This document shows positions 24,060 to 30,511 of a stretch of DNA of 35,168 bases, piece after piece. The translations under genes were made by a program, and so were the position numbers. The stretch is from IMG/VR virus record IMGVR_UViG_3300048554_000260, positions 1 through 35,168 of that record; one strand, given 5' to 3'. The stretch is from a virus. Each line of letters starts with the position of its first letter. Positions within the stretch are counted from its first letter, which is position 1. The notes under the pieces are model-generated. The model saw only the letters and a program-made list of their open reading frames with translations, was not told the DNA's origin and made no database searches.

Positions 24060-25297
24060 TTGTTAAACCTTTTCATATATTCAAGTAAATCTTTAGCCAT
24101 ATCAGGATCTGGCATACCCTCTGGTTTAAATGTAAACTCAGGCATCAAGCCGCTTTTTTGATCTGCAAAAATTGTGTCAGGAGTACTGGCTGTTCTGTTT
24201 GCAGCTCCGTATGGGCCAAAATTTAACCAACTGTTTTGGCCGCGAGTTTCAGAAGTCATAGCGCCTTGAGCTTCTGGGGAATACATTCTGCTATGCTCTA
24301 AAAACGCTCTTTCTTCACCTTTATGTCTAAAAAATGGATTTCCAGAGCCAAAATGCCCAAATACATCGTGAACTGCTCTAAACGCATCATTTGCCACCGC
24401 GTCTTCTTTATCTCCTACTTTGCCTACTTTTGTTAATAGTGGGTTAGTTTTAGGGTCAAATGCGGCAGATGTCCCAAACCCAAAGTCAGTTGGGAAAACG
24501 TACAAATTACCTCTTTCTACTAAATCCTGATAACCCAAGGCAGGGGATGCTGCGTAAGGATCATTCATCCCCTCTTTCATAAAAGTAAAATCTATTCCAC
24601 TATTTTTTAAAGAATTGTACTGATCCATAGTTTCTTGGATCATAGCATCGTATGCTCTCTTAACATCTTTATTTTGTGGAGAGTGGGACATCATATCGTA
24701 GGCCGCAGCAATAAATTTTGCACGCTCTTCGCTAAACGGCGGATACTCTGTAAATTTCGATGTATCCATACCTCTCTTTTTCATGTAAGACAATGCAGCT
24801 TCCTCAATAGGCCCGATTGGCATTGCCGCAAATTTTCCTTCGTTTGGTATCGACACAGCATCAGGTTTACCTGCTGCACCCTTGTATCCGTCTGGGCTAC
24901 GCAAAAGTTGACCGACCTTGTACGTTTTAGCGGCAGCTTCTCCTATGGTCTTTGGGTCGCTAGATCTTCCTGCTACAGATGCGCCAAGTAAACCTTCTTG
25001 AATAGCTTCGGATGCAGCCATTCCTGCTTTTGGGGCTACAAGCATCGGCGCTGCCACTCCTGCCGCGCCAGATAAAAACTGGCCAACGCTTCCCACTCGA
25101 TCAGATACAGATGCATTGCTGTCAAGCGCACCTTTAAGACCTGCGCCCGAAACACCAAGCTGCGACGTTGGGCTCATTTCTCCCACAAAGTTACCAAGTG
25201 GTCTAAGATTTGGAGGAATAAACTTGCTTATAGCCTTATTTAACCTTCTCGATCTATCTTGACCTGCTTGCCTCGAAAAAAAATCAAGTATGTCCAT
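24056..25297 (-). CDS. Virion-associated protein with HDVFGH motif (possible metal enzyme)
   Basis: 413 aa. The N-terminal 120 residues are Gly/Ala-rich and could be membrane-active or particle-binding. The C-terminal domain (about 300-385) has NDAFRAVHDVFGHFGSG (His310, Asp311, His315), E-E-R-A-F-L-E-H-S-R-M-Y-S-P-E-A-Q (His335), E-T-R-G-Q-N-S-W (350-357) and F-A-D-Q-K-S-G-L-M-P. These strict, polar motifs suggest a metal-dependent active site. I have seen this C-terminal arrangement in other marine phage proteins of unknown function, but I cannot name the reaction. The position upstream of the portal is where MuF-type or head-enclosed effectors often lie. Confidence 0.6.
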   Translation of the reverse strand: MDILDFFSRQAGQDRSRRLNKAISKFIPPNLRPLGNFVGEMSPTSQLGVSGAGLKGALDSNASVSDRVGSVGQFLSGAAGVAAPMLVAPKAGMAASEAIQEGLLGASVAGRSSDPKTIGEAAAKTYKVGQLLRSPDGYKGAAGKPDAVSIPNEGKFAAMPIGPIEEAALSYMKKRGMDTSKFTEYPPFSEERAKFIAAAYDMMSHSPQNKDVKRAYDAMIQETMDQYNSLKNSGIDFTFMKEGMNDPYAASPALGYQDLVERGNLYVFPTDFGFGTSAAFDPKTNPLLTKVGKVGDKEDAVANDAFRAVHDVFGHFGSGNPFFRHKGEERAFLEHSRMYSPEAQGAMTSETRGQNSWLNFGPYGAANRTASTPDTIFADQKSGLMPEFTFKPEGMPDPDMAKDLLEYMKRFNN

Positions 25298-25708
25298 CTA
25301 TCTATCCATAAAAAATTTAAGTAAGCCCTGCATAGCGCCTACACGTCTAGAGGGAAGTTGAAAAGCTTCAGAGCCGCCTGACGCTAATGCTTTGAGAAGA
25401 TCCATAGGTTTAAATTCTTCGCCAAATGCGCCCTTGGCTCTTTCTATCTGGATGTCCATTTCGTTCATACCTGCCTCACGAGACATGGGGTACATCTGCC
25501 CTAAAGTAGCGCCTGCCCGTGGACCGAAGCCTTTTACCTGATCCCTAAAAAATAACTTATCCTGACCAGTTGCCGTGTTTTCGTAAATATCGAGAGCGCG
25601 CTGCAACGTGTCTTCGGTATACTTAAAACCTTCCTGATCGGCCTCGCTCGGGCCATACGCACCCTCTTTGTCTCCAGTAATAAAGTAGTATTTTTCACGT
25701 ATATCCAT
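25298..25708 (-). CDS. Late protein, unknown
   Basis: 136 aa from ATG 25708, which overlaps the previous stop (TGATG); two GTG codons upstream are less likely. N-terminal MDIREKYYFITGDKEGAYGPSEADQEGF; middle Y-E-N-T-A-T-G-Q-D-K-L-F-F-R-D-Q-V-K-G-F-G-P-R-A-G; C-terminus QGLLKFFMDR. No domain recognised. It directly precedes the HDVFGH protein with no gap and may work with it. Confidence 0.65.
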   Translation of the reverse strand: MDIREKYYFITGDKEGAYGPSEADQEGFKYTEDTLQRALDIYENTATGQDKLFFRDQVKGFGPRAGATLGQMYPMSREAGMNEMDIQIERAKGAFGEEFKPMDLLKALASGGSEAFQLPSRRVGAMQGLLKFFMDR

Positions 25709-25995
25709 CACCACTTCACCTTGTCTGCCCAGTACGCCGCCGACATTTTGCCTTTGGCGATGTTTTTACCGTGTCGCGCCTTAAATGATGCGCGTTTCTT
25801 CTTCATCTTGTCGCTCTCGCCTGCCTTCGGCTTTCCTGCGGTTTTGGCGCCCTGTTGGCCAAACCTGATCGTCTTCACCTTATCTCCCGACTTCGCAACC
25901 ACGACGTGTGATTTCTTCGGGTGGCTAGGTGTGCGTTTAGGCTTGTTGTAGCCCGAGACGCCGGCGCGAGCTAGGCGTGGATCTTTTTTACTCAT
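25708..25995 (-). CDS. Small basic protein (DUF6321-like)
   Basis: 95 aa, very basic: PRLARAGVSGYNKPKRTPSH, then KSHVVVAKSGDKVKTIRFGQQG and a closing FKARHGKNIAKGKMSAAYWA. The sequence is characteristic of a small phage family (DUF6321 type) encoded near head genes. The charge suggests nucleic-acid or capsid-interior binding. ATGA overlap with the gene before. Confidence 0.8.
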   Translation of the reverse strand: MSKKDPRLARAGVSGYNKPKRTPSHPKKSHVVVAKSGDKVKTIRFGQQGAKTAGKPKAGESDKMKKKRASFKARHGKNIAKGKMSAAYWADKVKW

Positions 25996-26219
25996 CTGGC
26001 TCTCCTGACGGCTCGCTTTTCCGCCTTGGTATATTTAGCGTTCTGCTTGCCGGCTTTTGTCGCTTTGTTCTTCGCTCTGGAGCCTGCGGCTTTCTGCGCC
26101 GGCGTCAAGCTATCACGGGCAGACTTCGGCAAGTATCTGCTTTTACCCTTCTTGCCGACGTAGCCCCACTTCTGCTTACCCCACTTCTTGAGCGACTTCT
26201 GAGACTTTTTCAACGGCAT
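25992..26219 (-). CDS. Small basic protein (DUF5872-like)
   Basis: 75 aa, nearly one third Lys/Arg: W-G-K-Q-K-W-G-Y-V-G-K-K-G-K-S-R-Y-L-P-K-S-A-R (13-35), then S-L-T-P-A-Q-K-A-A-G-S-R-A-K-N. Resembles a small phage family (DUF5872 type). Expected to bind DNA or RNA. It is coupled to both neighbours (TAATG and ATGA junctions). Confidence 0.75.
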   Translation of the reverse strand: MPLKKSQKSLKKWGKQKWGYVGKKGKSRYLPKSARDSLTPAQKAAGSRAKNKATKAGKQNAKYTKAEKRAVRRAR

Positions 26220-26404
26220 TACTTATACCCTCCGCCGGCTTTCTTATACTCGTTGGCCAAGAGCTGCGCCTTACGCGCCGACCACTGGCCTGCCTTACCA
26301 CCCTTCGTACCTGCTTTGATTTTACTGAAGAGCCGCTTACGCATCGTCGGCTTGGTATAGTTGCCGGCTTTGTTGACGGTAGACTTCTTTTTCTTGGCAG
26401 GCAT
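26219..26404 (-). CDS. Small basic protein with GQWSARKAQ motif
   Basis: 61 aa: a poly-lysine start (MPAKKKKS), P-T-M-R-K-R-L-F-S-K-I-K-A-G-T-K-G-G-K-A-G-Q-W-S-A-R-K-A-Q-L-L-A, and a Gly-rich end. The GGKxGQWSARKAQ core recurs in marine phages beside the two preceding basic families. Probably nucleic-acid binding; role not known. Confidence 0.7.
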   Translation of the reverse strand: MPAKKKKSTVNKAGNYTKPTMRKRLFSKIKAGTKGGKAGQWSARKAQLLANEYKKAGGGYK

Positions 26405-26718
26405 CAGAGCATCTCCGTTATCGTCATCTTGCCCTGACCGTGGCCGTGGCCATCTAATGCCGCGAGCTTCTCCCCTGCGTTTACCTTAAAATACTCGACG
26501 TCGTTCTCCGGAACAATCGCGGAGCTCGCGGTAGCCGTAGGATCTGAGCCAATGGCAATGTTTAGGGCGGCGCCGGTCGTGGATACGCGGATAATCCGCG
26601 TGCTAGAGCCGAAGGCAGACGTCTGGGTCGAGGTTGACGGGTTGTTAATGTAGTGCGTCGTCCCAAGCGCAAAAACTGGGAAGTGCCAACCGTTTAAACC
26701 TACCGCTCCTACCGCCAT
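26404..26718 (-). CDS. Small beta-rich late protein, possible decoration protein
   Basis: 104 aa: HFPVFALGTTHYINNPSTSTQTSAFGS, then STRIIRVSTTGAALNIAIGS, and V-E-Y-F-K-V-N-A-G-E-K-L-A-A-L-D-G-H-G-H-G-Q-G-K-M-T-I-T-E. A compact beta barrel is likely, with the pattern of small capsid decoration or tail-knob proteins. The H-G-H-G-Q-G stretch is odd. Start chosen at ATG 26718 overlapping the previous stop (TAATG). Confidence 0.65.
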   Translation of the reverse strand: MAVGAVGLNGWHFPVFALGTTHYINNPSTSTQTSAFGSSTRIIRVSTTGAALNIAIGSDPTATASSAIVPENDVEYFKVNAGEKLAALDGHGHGQGKMTITEML

Positions 26719-26852
26719 TACTTCTTTTTGCTCATCTTGCGTTTAGTCGTCGTGCCGTACTGCATTTTCTTGCCTGATTTCTTTGCAGCTTTCTTCGCGG
26801 CTGCCATTCCCTTCTTGCTATATGAATACTTTTTTCCGCCAACCATAGGCAT
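26718..26852 (-). CDS. Tiny basic protein (44 aa), first gene of late unit
   Basis: 44 aa with a perfect AAGGAG ribosome site 8 nt before ATG 26852: MPMVGGKKYSYSKKGMAAAK, then KAAKKSGKKMQYGTTTKRKM, then SKKK. About 40% Lys/Arg. The MPMVGGKK-[FY]-x-Y start is common among small phage basic proteins. It is first of the late unit and overlaps the next gene by one base. Probably nucleic-acid binding. Confidence 0.75.
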   Translation of the reverse strand: MPMVGGKKYSYSKKGMAAAKKAAKKSGKKMQYGTTTKRKMSKKK

Positions 26853-26875
26853 GACAAATCTCCTTTACGGTTAAT

Positions 26876-26899
26876 TTTAGCCAATAATACAGCATTATA
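26876..26899 (-). promoter_or_regulatory. Candidate late promoter
   Basis: Read leftward, a perfect -10 box TATAAT lies at 26899-26894, about 42 bp before the first late start codon. A -35 is only weak (TTACGC inside the terminator hairpin, 18-bp spacer), so an activator may be needed. No GTTAAC site is near, setting it apart from the early cassettes. Confidence 0.5.
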
Positions 26900-26901
26900 C
26901 G

Positions 26902-26929
26902 AAAAAAGAAAGACCGCGCGTAAGCGCGG
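26902..26929 (-). terminator. Leftward intrinsic terminator before the late unit
   Basis: Read leftward: stem CCGCGC / GCGCGG with a TTAC loop (26929-26924 with 26919-26914), followed by TCTTTCTTTTTT. It should stop transcripts coming from TerL and the early unit before they enter the late genes. The T-run ends next to the -10 box of the late promoter candidate. Confidence 0.8.
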
Positions 26930-27031
26930 CCAGTTGAGGGAGGTTAATACGTATGGAGCGTATCGAGGGGAAGTGTATCACAGTTTTTCGATTTAACAAA
27001 AAACTTTTTTCATTATAGGGCTTGTGGAGAT

Positions 27032-27061
27032 GTTAACATTTTGTTAACGTATATGTATAGA
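27032..27061 (+). promoter_or_regulatory. Rightward promoter with GTTAAC-N5-GTTAAC operator
   Basis: TTAACA (27033-27038) as -35, 17-bp spacer, TATAGA (27056-27061) as -10. Operator GTTAACATTTTGTTAAC at 27032-27048. The cassette from the operator to the start codon (27032-27084) is nearly the same as the minus-strand stretch 1831-1781, including ACGAATCAAC and the AG-rich ribosome site. Confidence 0.72.
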
Positions 27062-27081
27062 ACGAATCAACGGAGGAAACA

Positions 27082-27318
27082 ATGTGTAGCCCAATGACTA
27101 AAGAAGAAAGACAGGCATCAATTTTACGCGAACAGGCAAACAGCGTAAGGCCAGACCCGATGGCTGTTAATGAAGAAATTAAAATGCGTTTAGAGGCTAT
27201 AGACGCAGCCATCAAGCTAATGAAGCTTCAAAAACATAACCCAGAAGCACTTAAATGTCTTAACAGCGTCACAAAAGACAACTTAGACGCCTTAAAAAGA
27301 TTAACTAGAGGGGCGTAA
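27082..27318 (+). CDS. Small early-type protein, unknown
   Basis: 78 aa with a strong GGAGG ribosome site. Mostly helical: TKEERQASILREQANSV, then EEIKMRLEAIDAAIKLMKLQ and TKDNLDALKRLTRGA. No domain recognised. Its promoter cassette duplicates that of the leftward early unit, so it should be made at the same time. It could be an early host-directed protein or a regulator partner. Confidence 0.7.
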   Translation: MCSPMTKEERQASILREQANSVRPDPMAVNEEIKMRLEAIDAAIKLMKLQKHNPEALKCLNSVTKDNLDALKRLTRGA

Positions 27319-27340
27319 GCCCCCACCACCAACAACGTAA

Positions 27341-27397
27341 GCCGTGAGTGCGAGGTGTAAACTACATAGAAAACGCCAACCACGGCAGTGCGAGCCG
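27341..27397 (+). ncRNA. Structured leader with two exclusive hairpins (candidate)
   Basis: GCCGTG (27341-27346) can pair with CACGGC (27381-27386), enclosing GGTGT with ACGCC (5 bp with one G-U). Alternatively CGGC (27383-27386) can pair with GCCG (27394-27397). The octamer AGTGCGAG occurs twice, exactly 40 bp apart (27347 and 27387). The stretch lies between the early-type gene and the HNH gene and has no ORF. Structure only; no known RNA family recognised. Confidence 0.4.
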
Positions 27398-27428
27398 GAG
27401 TTATCCTTTTTCTGGTGATCGCGTAGTA

Positions 27429-27469
27429 GGGGAGCTCGTCTGGTCAACGAATAAATGCTCCCCTTCTTT
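27429..27469 (+). terminator. Rightward terminator-like hairpin before the HNH gene
   Basis: Stem GGGGAGC / GCTCCCC (7 bp, 27429-27435 with 27457-27463), 21-nt loop, then TTCTTT. The T-run is broken and short, so termination may be partial or regulated. It stands between the early-type gene and the HNH gene, which may otherwise be read from the same promoter. Confidence 0.6.
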
Positions 27470-27491
27470 AACTAAACAAGGAGAAATTTAA

Positions 27492-28166
27492 ATGGCAATA
27501 CAATTAAGAAAATGCGCGTGCAGGAATTGCTGCAATTTTTTTACTTTAAGAAGTAGTAATTATTGTTGCACATATTGCAGCCGTCTCGCATCTCGTGAAG
27601 CTTGGGACAAAAGAAACCCAACCTATAGAAAGTCTAAAAGATACAAAGATTTAATTAATAAAAGAAAACGGGAGCGATACAAAAACGACAAAGAATATAA
27701 ACAAAAAATATTAAACACCCAAAAAGAGCGCACGAAAAAATTACGTAAAGACGATAATTTTGTTAAAAAACGAAGAGCTATAAACAACAAGTATAATAGG
27801 TCTCAAAAAGGCAAAGAACGCGCTAGAAAATACATTAAGGAAAGATCTGAAAAAGATTTAAACTTTAAAATACTAACAAGATTAAGGTCTAGACTTTATC
27901 ACGCAGTTAATAGCCAAAAAACAATTAAAGAAGAAAGCGCGATTAAAATATTAGGATGCTCTACTCAAGAACTAATACCTTACTTAGAAAGTAAATTTTT
28001 CAAAGGTATGACGCTAGATAACTACGGCGATTGGCACATTGACCACATTAAGCCGTGCGCGTCATTCGATCTGACAGACCCAGAACAACAACGCGCCTGC
28101 TTCCACTACTCAAATCTTCAACCTCTTTGGGCTAAAGACAATCAAATTAAATCAGACAAGTACTAA
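27492..28166 (+). CDS. HNH homing-type endonuclease
   Basis: 224 aa with AAGGAG ribosome site. The N-terminus has a cysteine cluster (C8, C10, C13, C14, C25, C26, C29), likely zinc binding. A long Lys/Arg-rich linker (40-125) probably tracks DNA. The nuclease core is W-H-I-D-H-I-K-P (181-188), C-F-H-Y-S-N-L-Q-P-L-W-A-K-D-N-Q-I-K-S-D-K at the end. Codons are strongly A-rich (AAA, ATA, AGA), unlike the GC-richer terminase gene it meets tail to tail with a 4-bp overlap; this suggests recent arrival. Free-standing homing endonuclease is the best guess; a packaging role is possible, as HNH proteins often neighbour terminases. Confidence 0.88.
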   Translation: MAIQLRKCACRNCCNFFTLRSSNYCCTYCSRLASREAWDKRNPTYRKSKRYKDLINKRKRERYKNDKEYKQKILNTQKERTKKLRKDDNFVKKRRAINNKYNRSQKGKERARKYIKERSEKDLNFKILTRLRSRLYHAVNSQKTIKEESAIKILGCSTQELIPYLESKFFKGMTLDNYGDWHIDHIKPCASFDLTDPEQQRACFHYSNLQPLWAKDNQIKSDKY

Positions 28167-29578
28167 ACCACGCCCCTAATACTACGCTTCAACGGTCGGC
28201 TCCATGCGCCGGCCGAACTCGTTCCAGAAGCAAGCGTCATGTGGTCATTAGCCAGTGACAAGCAAATGGCGTCGGCTCTGTCGGGCGAGGCAACGCCCCT
28301 CTTCTTCATCGACTCCTTGCTCTCCACCTGTATCTTGCCCGACGAGGTAAAGTGATACCGAGGCGCCGCAAGCTCCGCGTACAACGCATCGTCACGCGGC
28401 AAACGCACATCCATCCCCTCGAGCCACGCCTTGCACTTGAACCAGATCTCGGCGCGCAAGTTCAAATACGTGTCCTTCGACATGGCACGCTCCGACACGT
28501 TCAAACCACGCGCCGGCAAACCCACCTCACGCAATCGATCCAAAACGCCTGCCCCGAACCCGTTGCTATCTACGATGATCTCATTGGGCCGCTTGGACGG
28601 GGGCAGCGCATCGTATTCCGCCTTCACGGCGCCAGAGAGCTGCATAAGGTCGAGGTTACGCCACACGGTCAACGGATGGATCACTGGCCCCTGACGCTTG
28701 CAGAGCACGCTGCTATCATTTCCTTGGCGTGCGACGTCCAACCCCCACACATAAGCCGCATCCTCGTGCACCTTAATGTCGTTGGCCATTGCGTGCTCAA
28801 TTAGCGCCACGGGAATAACCGTATCCTCCTCGGACGGGGGAAAGTTGCCAAGGACACGCACATGATAGGCAGGGCTGTCCTCGCCGTAGCGCCGCTTCAT
28901 GTCGTCGATGTAGTCGTCGGACACTCTAGGCGACGTCACACATGAAACATGCATCGTGTGCCAGTCATCGCGCAGCCGATTGTGCGTGTCGTAAAAGAAG
29001 CCCGTGTTCCGCGTCGGGTTGCCCGTGAGCACCGTGGTGGCGTTGTGTCCCGACATCGATCCACTGGCGGCCTCAAATACTGCATTTGGCACGCCGCTTG
29101 CTTCGTCGGCGATTAAAAGCACGTCTGAACTATGAACGCCGGCGAGCGCCTCCGGCTGCTCCGCCCGAGACGTGCGAACCGATATGAACGCGCTCTCGGG
29201 GCTCTTCTTCAGCTCAATGCGATCAGACTTGACCTCTAGCAGCTTGTCGAAGGGCGGCTTGAGCCGCTTGGCTACATTTTTCATCTCAGCGAAGCAGGCG
29301 TCAAAGAGCTGCGCCGAGGTGGGCGCCGTGACAACCGTCTTGCTCGGTACGCGCATTAGGACGTGCCACACGGCAGCCATAGCCACGGCAGTTGATTTAC
29401 CAACACCGTGTCCAGATCGGACAGTTATACGCCTGCGCTCTGGGTCGGCTACCGACATGAGCAGCTCGCTCTGCCACTCGTCGGGCTCGACGCCAATGAC
29501 CTCGGTGGCAAAGGCTACTGGGTCGCTCTGGTAGCGTCGCATCAGTTGCAGGAAGGGATTACTGGTGGGCTTGTTCAT
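28163..29578 (-). CDS. terL: Terminase large subunit
   Basis: 471 aa. ATPase domain: GHGVGKST Walker A (56-63), LLIADEA Walker B (155-161), TGNPTR coupling motif (186-191). Nuclease domain: GLDVARQGNDSS with Asp281, IIVDSNGFGAGV with Asp337, and SPDRADAICLS with Asp433/Asp436. It is the packaging motor and DNA cutter docked on the portal. CGGAG ribosome site. Unusually, it is separated from TerS by a 332-bp non-coding gap and lies in the same orientation as the early genes, over 4 kb from the portal. Confidence 0.95.
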   Translation of the reverse strand: MNKPTSNPFLQLMRRYQSDPVAFATEVIGVEPDEWQSELLMSVADPERRRITVRSGHGVGKSTAVAMAAVWHVLMRVPSKTVVTAPTSAQLFDACFAEMKNVAKRLKPPFDKLLEVKSDRIELKKSPESAFISVRTSRAEQPEALAGVHSSDVLLIADEASGVPNAVFEAASGSMSGHNATTVLTGNPTRNTGFFYDTHNRLRDDWHTMHVSCVTSPRVSDDYIDDMKRRYGEDSPAYHVRVLGNFPPSEEDTVIPVALIEHAMANDIKVHEDAAYVWGLDVARQGNDSSVLCKRQGPVIHPLTVWRNLDLMQLSGAVKAEYDALPPSKRPNEIIVDSNGFGAGVLDRLREVGLPARGLNVSERAMSKDTYLNLRAEIWFKCKAWLEGMDVRLPRDDALYAELAAPRYHFTSSGKIQVESKESMKKRGVASPDRADAICLSLANDHMTLASGTSSAGAWSRPLKRSIRGVV

Positions 29579-29910
29579 GTGGGGGCTCCGTTATTACTTT
29601 TGTTACAACATGCCGTAAAATTTTTTTTCGGGGATGCGTGTGGGGGTCATTGGCATTTGCACCAGTCGCCGTAGAATCAGGGGGGGGTTAAATGCTGCAT
29701 CGCGGCACAAAATCAGCCTCGAAATTGTGCTAATTCGTATAATATGTATTATGTTAACAAAAAGATGCAGCAATAACAATGACTTAACGTTTTTCTGCGT
29801 TGCTATGCGATTATGTAAACGCATTTTTGCCCGTCATATTGACTTTTATGCTGCACCGCAGTATTCGCGCACGCGCATATGCGTCGGCATCTTGATGTGC
29901 GATTTCACGG
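29579..29910. other. Non-coding gap between TerS and TerL (possible pac/regulatory region)
   Basis: 332 bp without a credible gene; the short open frames have no ribosome site. It holds eight consecutive G (29680-29687), ATGCTGCA at 29692-29699 and 29848-29855, the inverse TGCAGCA at 29765-29771, a TATAAT-containing AT-rich stretch near 29740, and a lone GTTAAC at 29753-29758. ATGCTGCA is followed by the similar TCGCGG / CCGCAG. Repeats beside the small terminase gene are where packaging-recognition sites are often found. Confidence 0.45.
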
Positions 29911-30363
29911 TCAAACATCGCTAACGTCCTCCGCTTCTCCCTCTATCACGTCGCCACTTACTTCACGCAACAACGCCGCAGCTTCCGCGTGCAAATCGCC
30001 AACGCTGATGTTCACCGCAACCTCTTTGTGTCGCGTATCGTATTGCGCATTAAGCTTTGCAGCCATCCACTTGTCCGTATCCACTTGCAGTCTCGCTGAG
30101 TTGATCGTGTTATCTTCAACGTGCGTGTTCACGGCCGTTGTTACCGCTCTTGACGCGAAGAAGTGAGAAGCTTGCTCCTGCGCTTCAGCGTATCGCTGCC
30201 GACGTCCTTCTGCGCTATCAAGCCACTTCGCCCACAACTTATACCCAATGCCAACTTCCTTCAGTAGATCCGTAAGCGTCGTCCCAGTCGTCAACCGGTT
30301 GAACAGCTCGTCCTCACCCACCTTGTTCACTTCAGCAATCTTTGCGTCTCCAATTGCACCCAT
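29911..30363 (-). CDS. terS: Terminase small subunit
   Basis: 150 aa. A helix-turn-helix (about 26-50, TTGTTLTDLLKEVGIGYKLW) is followed by AEGRRQRYAEAQEQASHFFASRAV, and V-D-T-D-K-W-M-A-A-K-L-N-A-Q-Y-D-T-R (94-111), the W-x-A-x-K-L-x-P/A-x-Y motif of Sf6-like small terminases. It binds the packaging site and loads TerL. GAGGAG ribosome site; directly follows the 48-aa gene. Confidence 0.85.
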   Translation of the reverse strand: MGAIGDAKIAEVNKVGEDELFNRLTTGTTLTDLLKEVGIGYKLWAKWLDSAEGRRQRYAEAQEQASHFFASRAVTTAVNTHVEDNTINSARLQVDTDKWMAAKLNAQYDTRHKEVAVNISVGDLHAEAAALLREVSGDVIEGEAEDVSDV

Positions 30364-30364
30364 G

Positions 30365-30511
30365 TCACTTCTCCTCGATAATTGCGTGCTCGCTCATAAA
30401 TGCCGCCACGGCTTTCATAACATACGGCATATCTTGCGGCGGAATAGTCGCCACAAGTTTACCATCTACCCACACCCTTAGTCCATCGTCATACACTGAC
30501 CATCTTACCAC
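30365..30511 (-). CDS. Tiny protein (48 aa) between early gene and TerS
   Basis: Starts GTG 30511 inside the end of the previous gene (GGAGG 10 nt upstream) and stops 1 bp before the TerS ATG. Sequence RWSVYDDGLRVWVDGKLVAT, then IPPQDMPYVMKAVAAFMSEH, then AIIEEK, folding as a beta hairpin plus helix. Coherent composition and tight fit to both neighbours support a real gene. Function unknown. Confidence 0.6.
   Translation of the reverse strand: MVRWSVYDDGLRVWVDGKLVATIPPQDMPYVMKAVAAFMSEHAIIEEK

Noticed and set aside
27319-27491. tRNA or group I intron in the gap before the HNH gene
   Set aside because: No T-arm GTTCGA-type loop, no acceptor stem pairing and no intron core motifs; flanking genes are not split halves of one gene.
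29753-29758. Single GTTAAC sites (also 5884, 6287, 4568, 31685 regions) as operators
   Set aside because: No second half-site at 11 bp; most are inside genes. A 6-mer is expected several times in 35 kb by chance.
29603-29824. Leftward 73-codon frame in the TerS-TerL gap
   Set aside because: No ribosome site and a composition unlike phage proteins; overlaps the G8 run and repeats.
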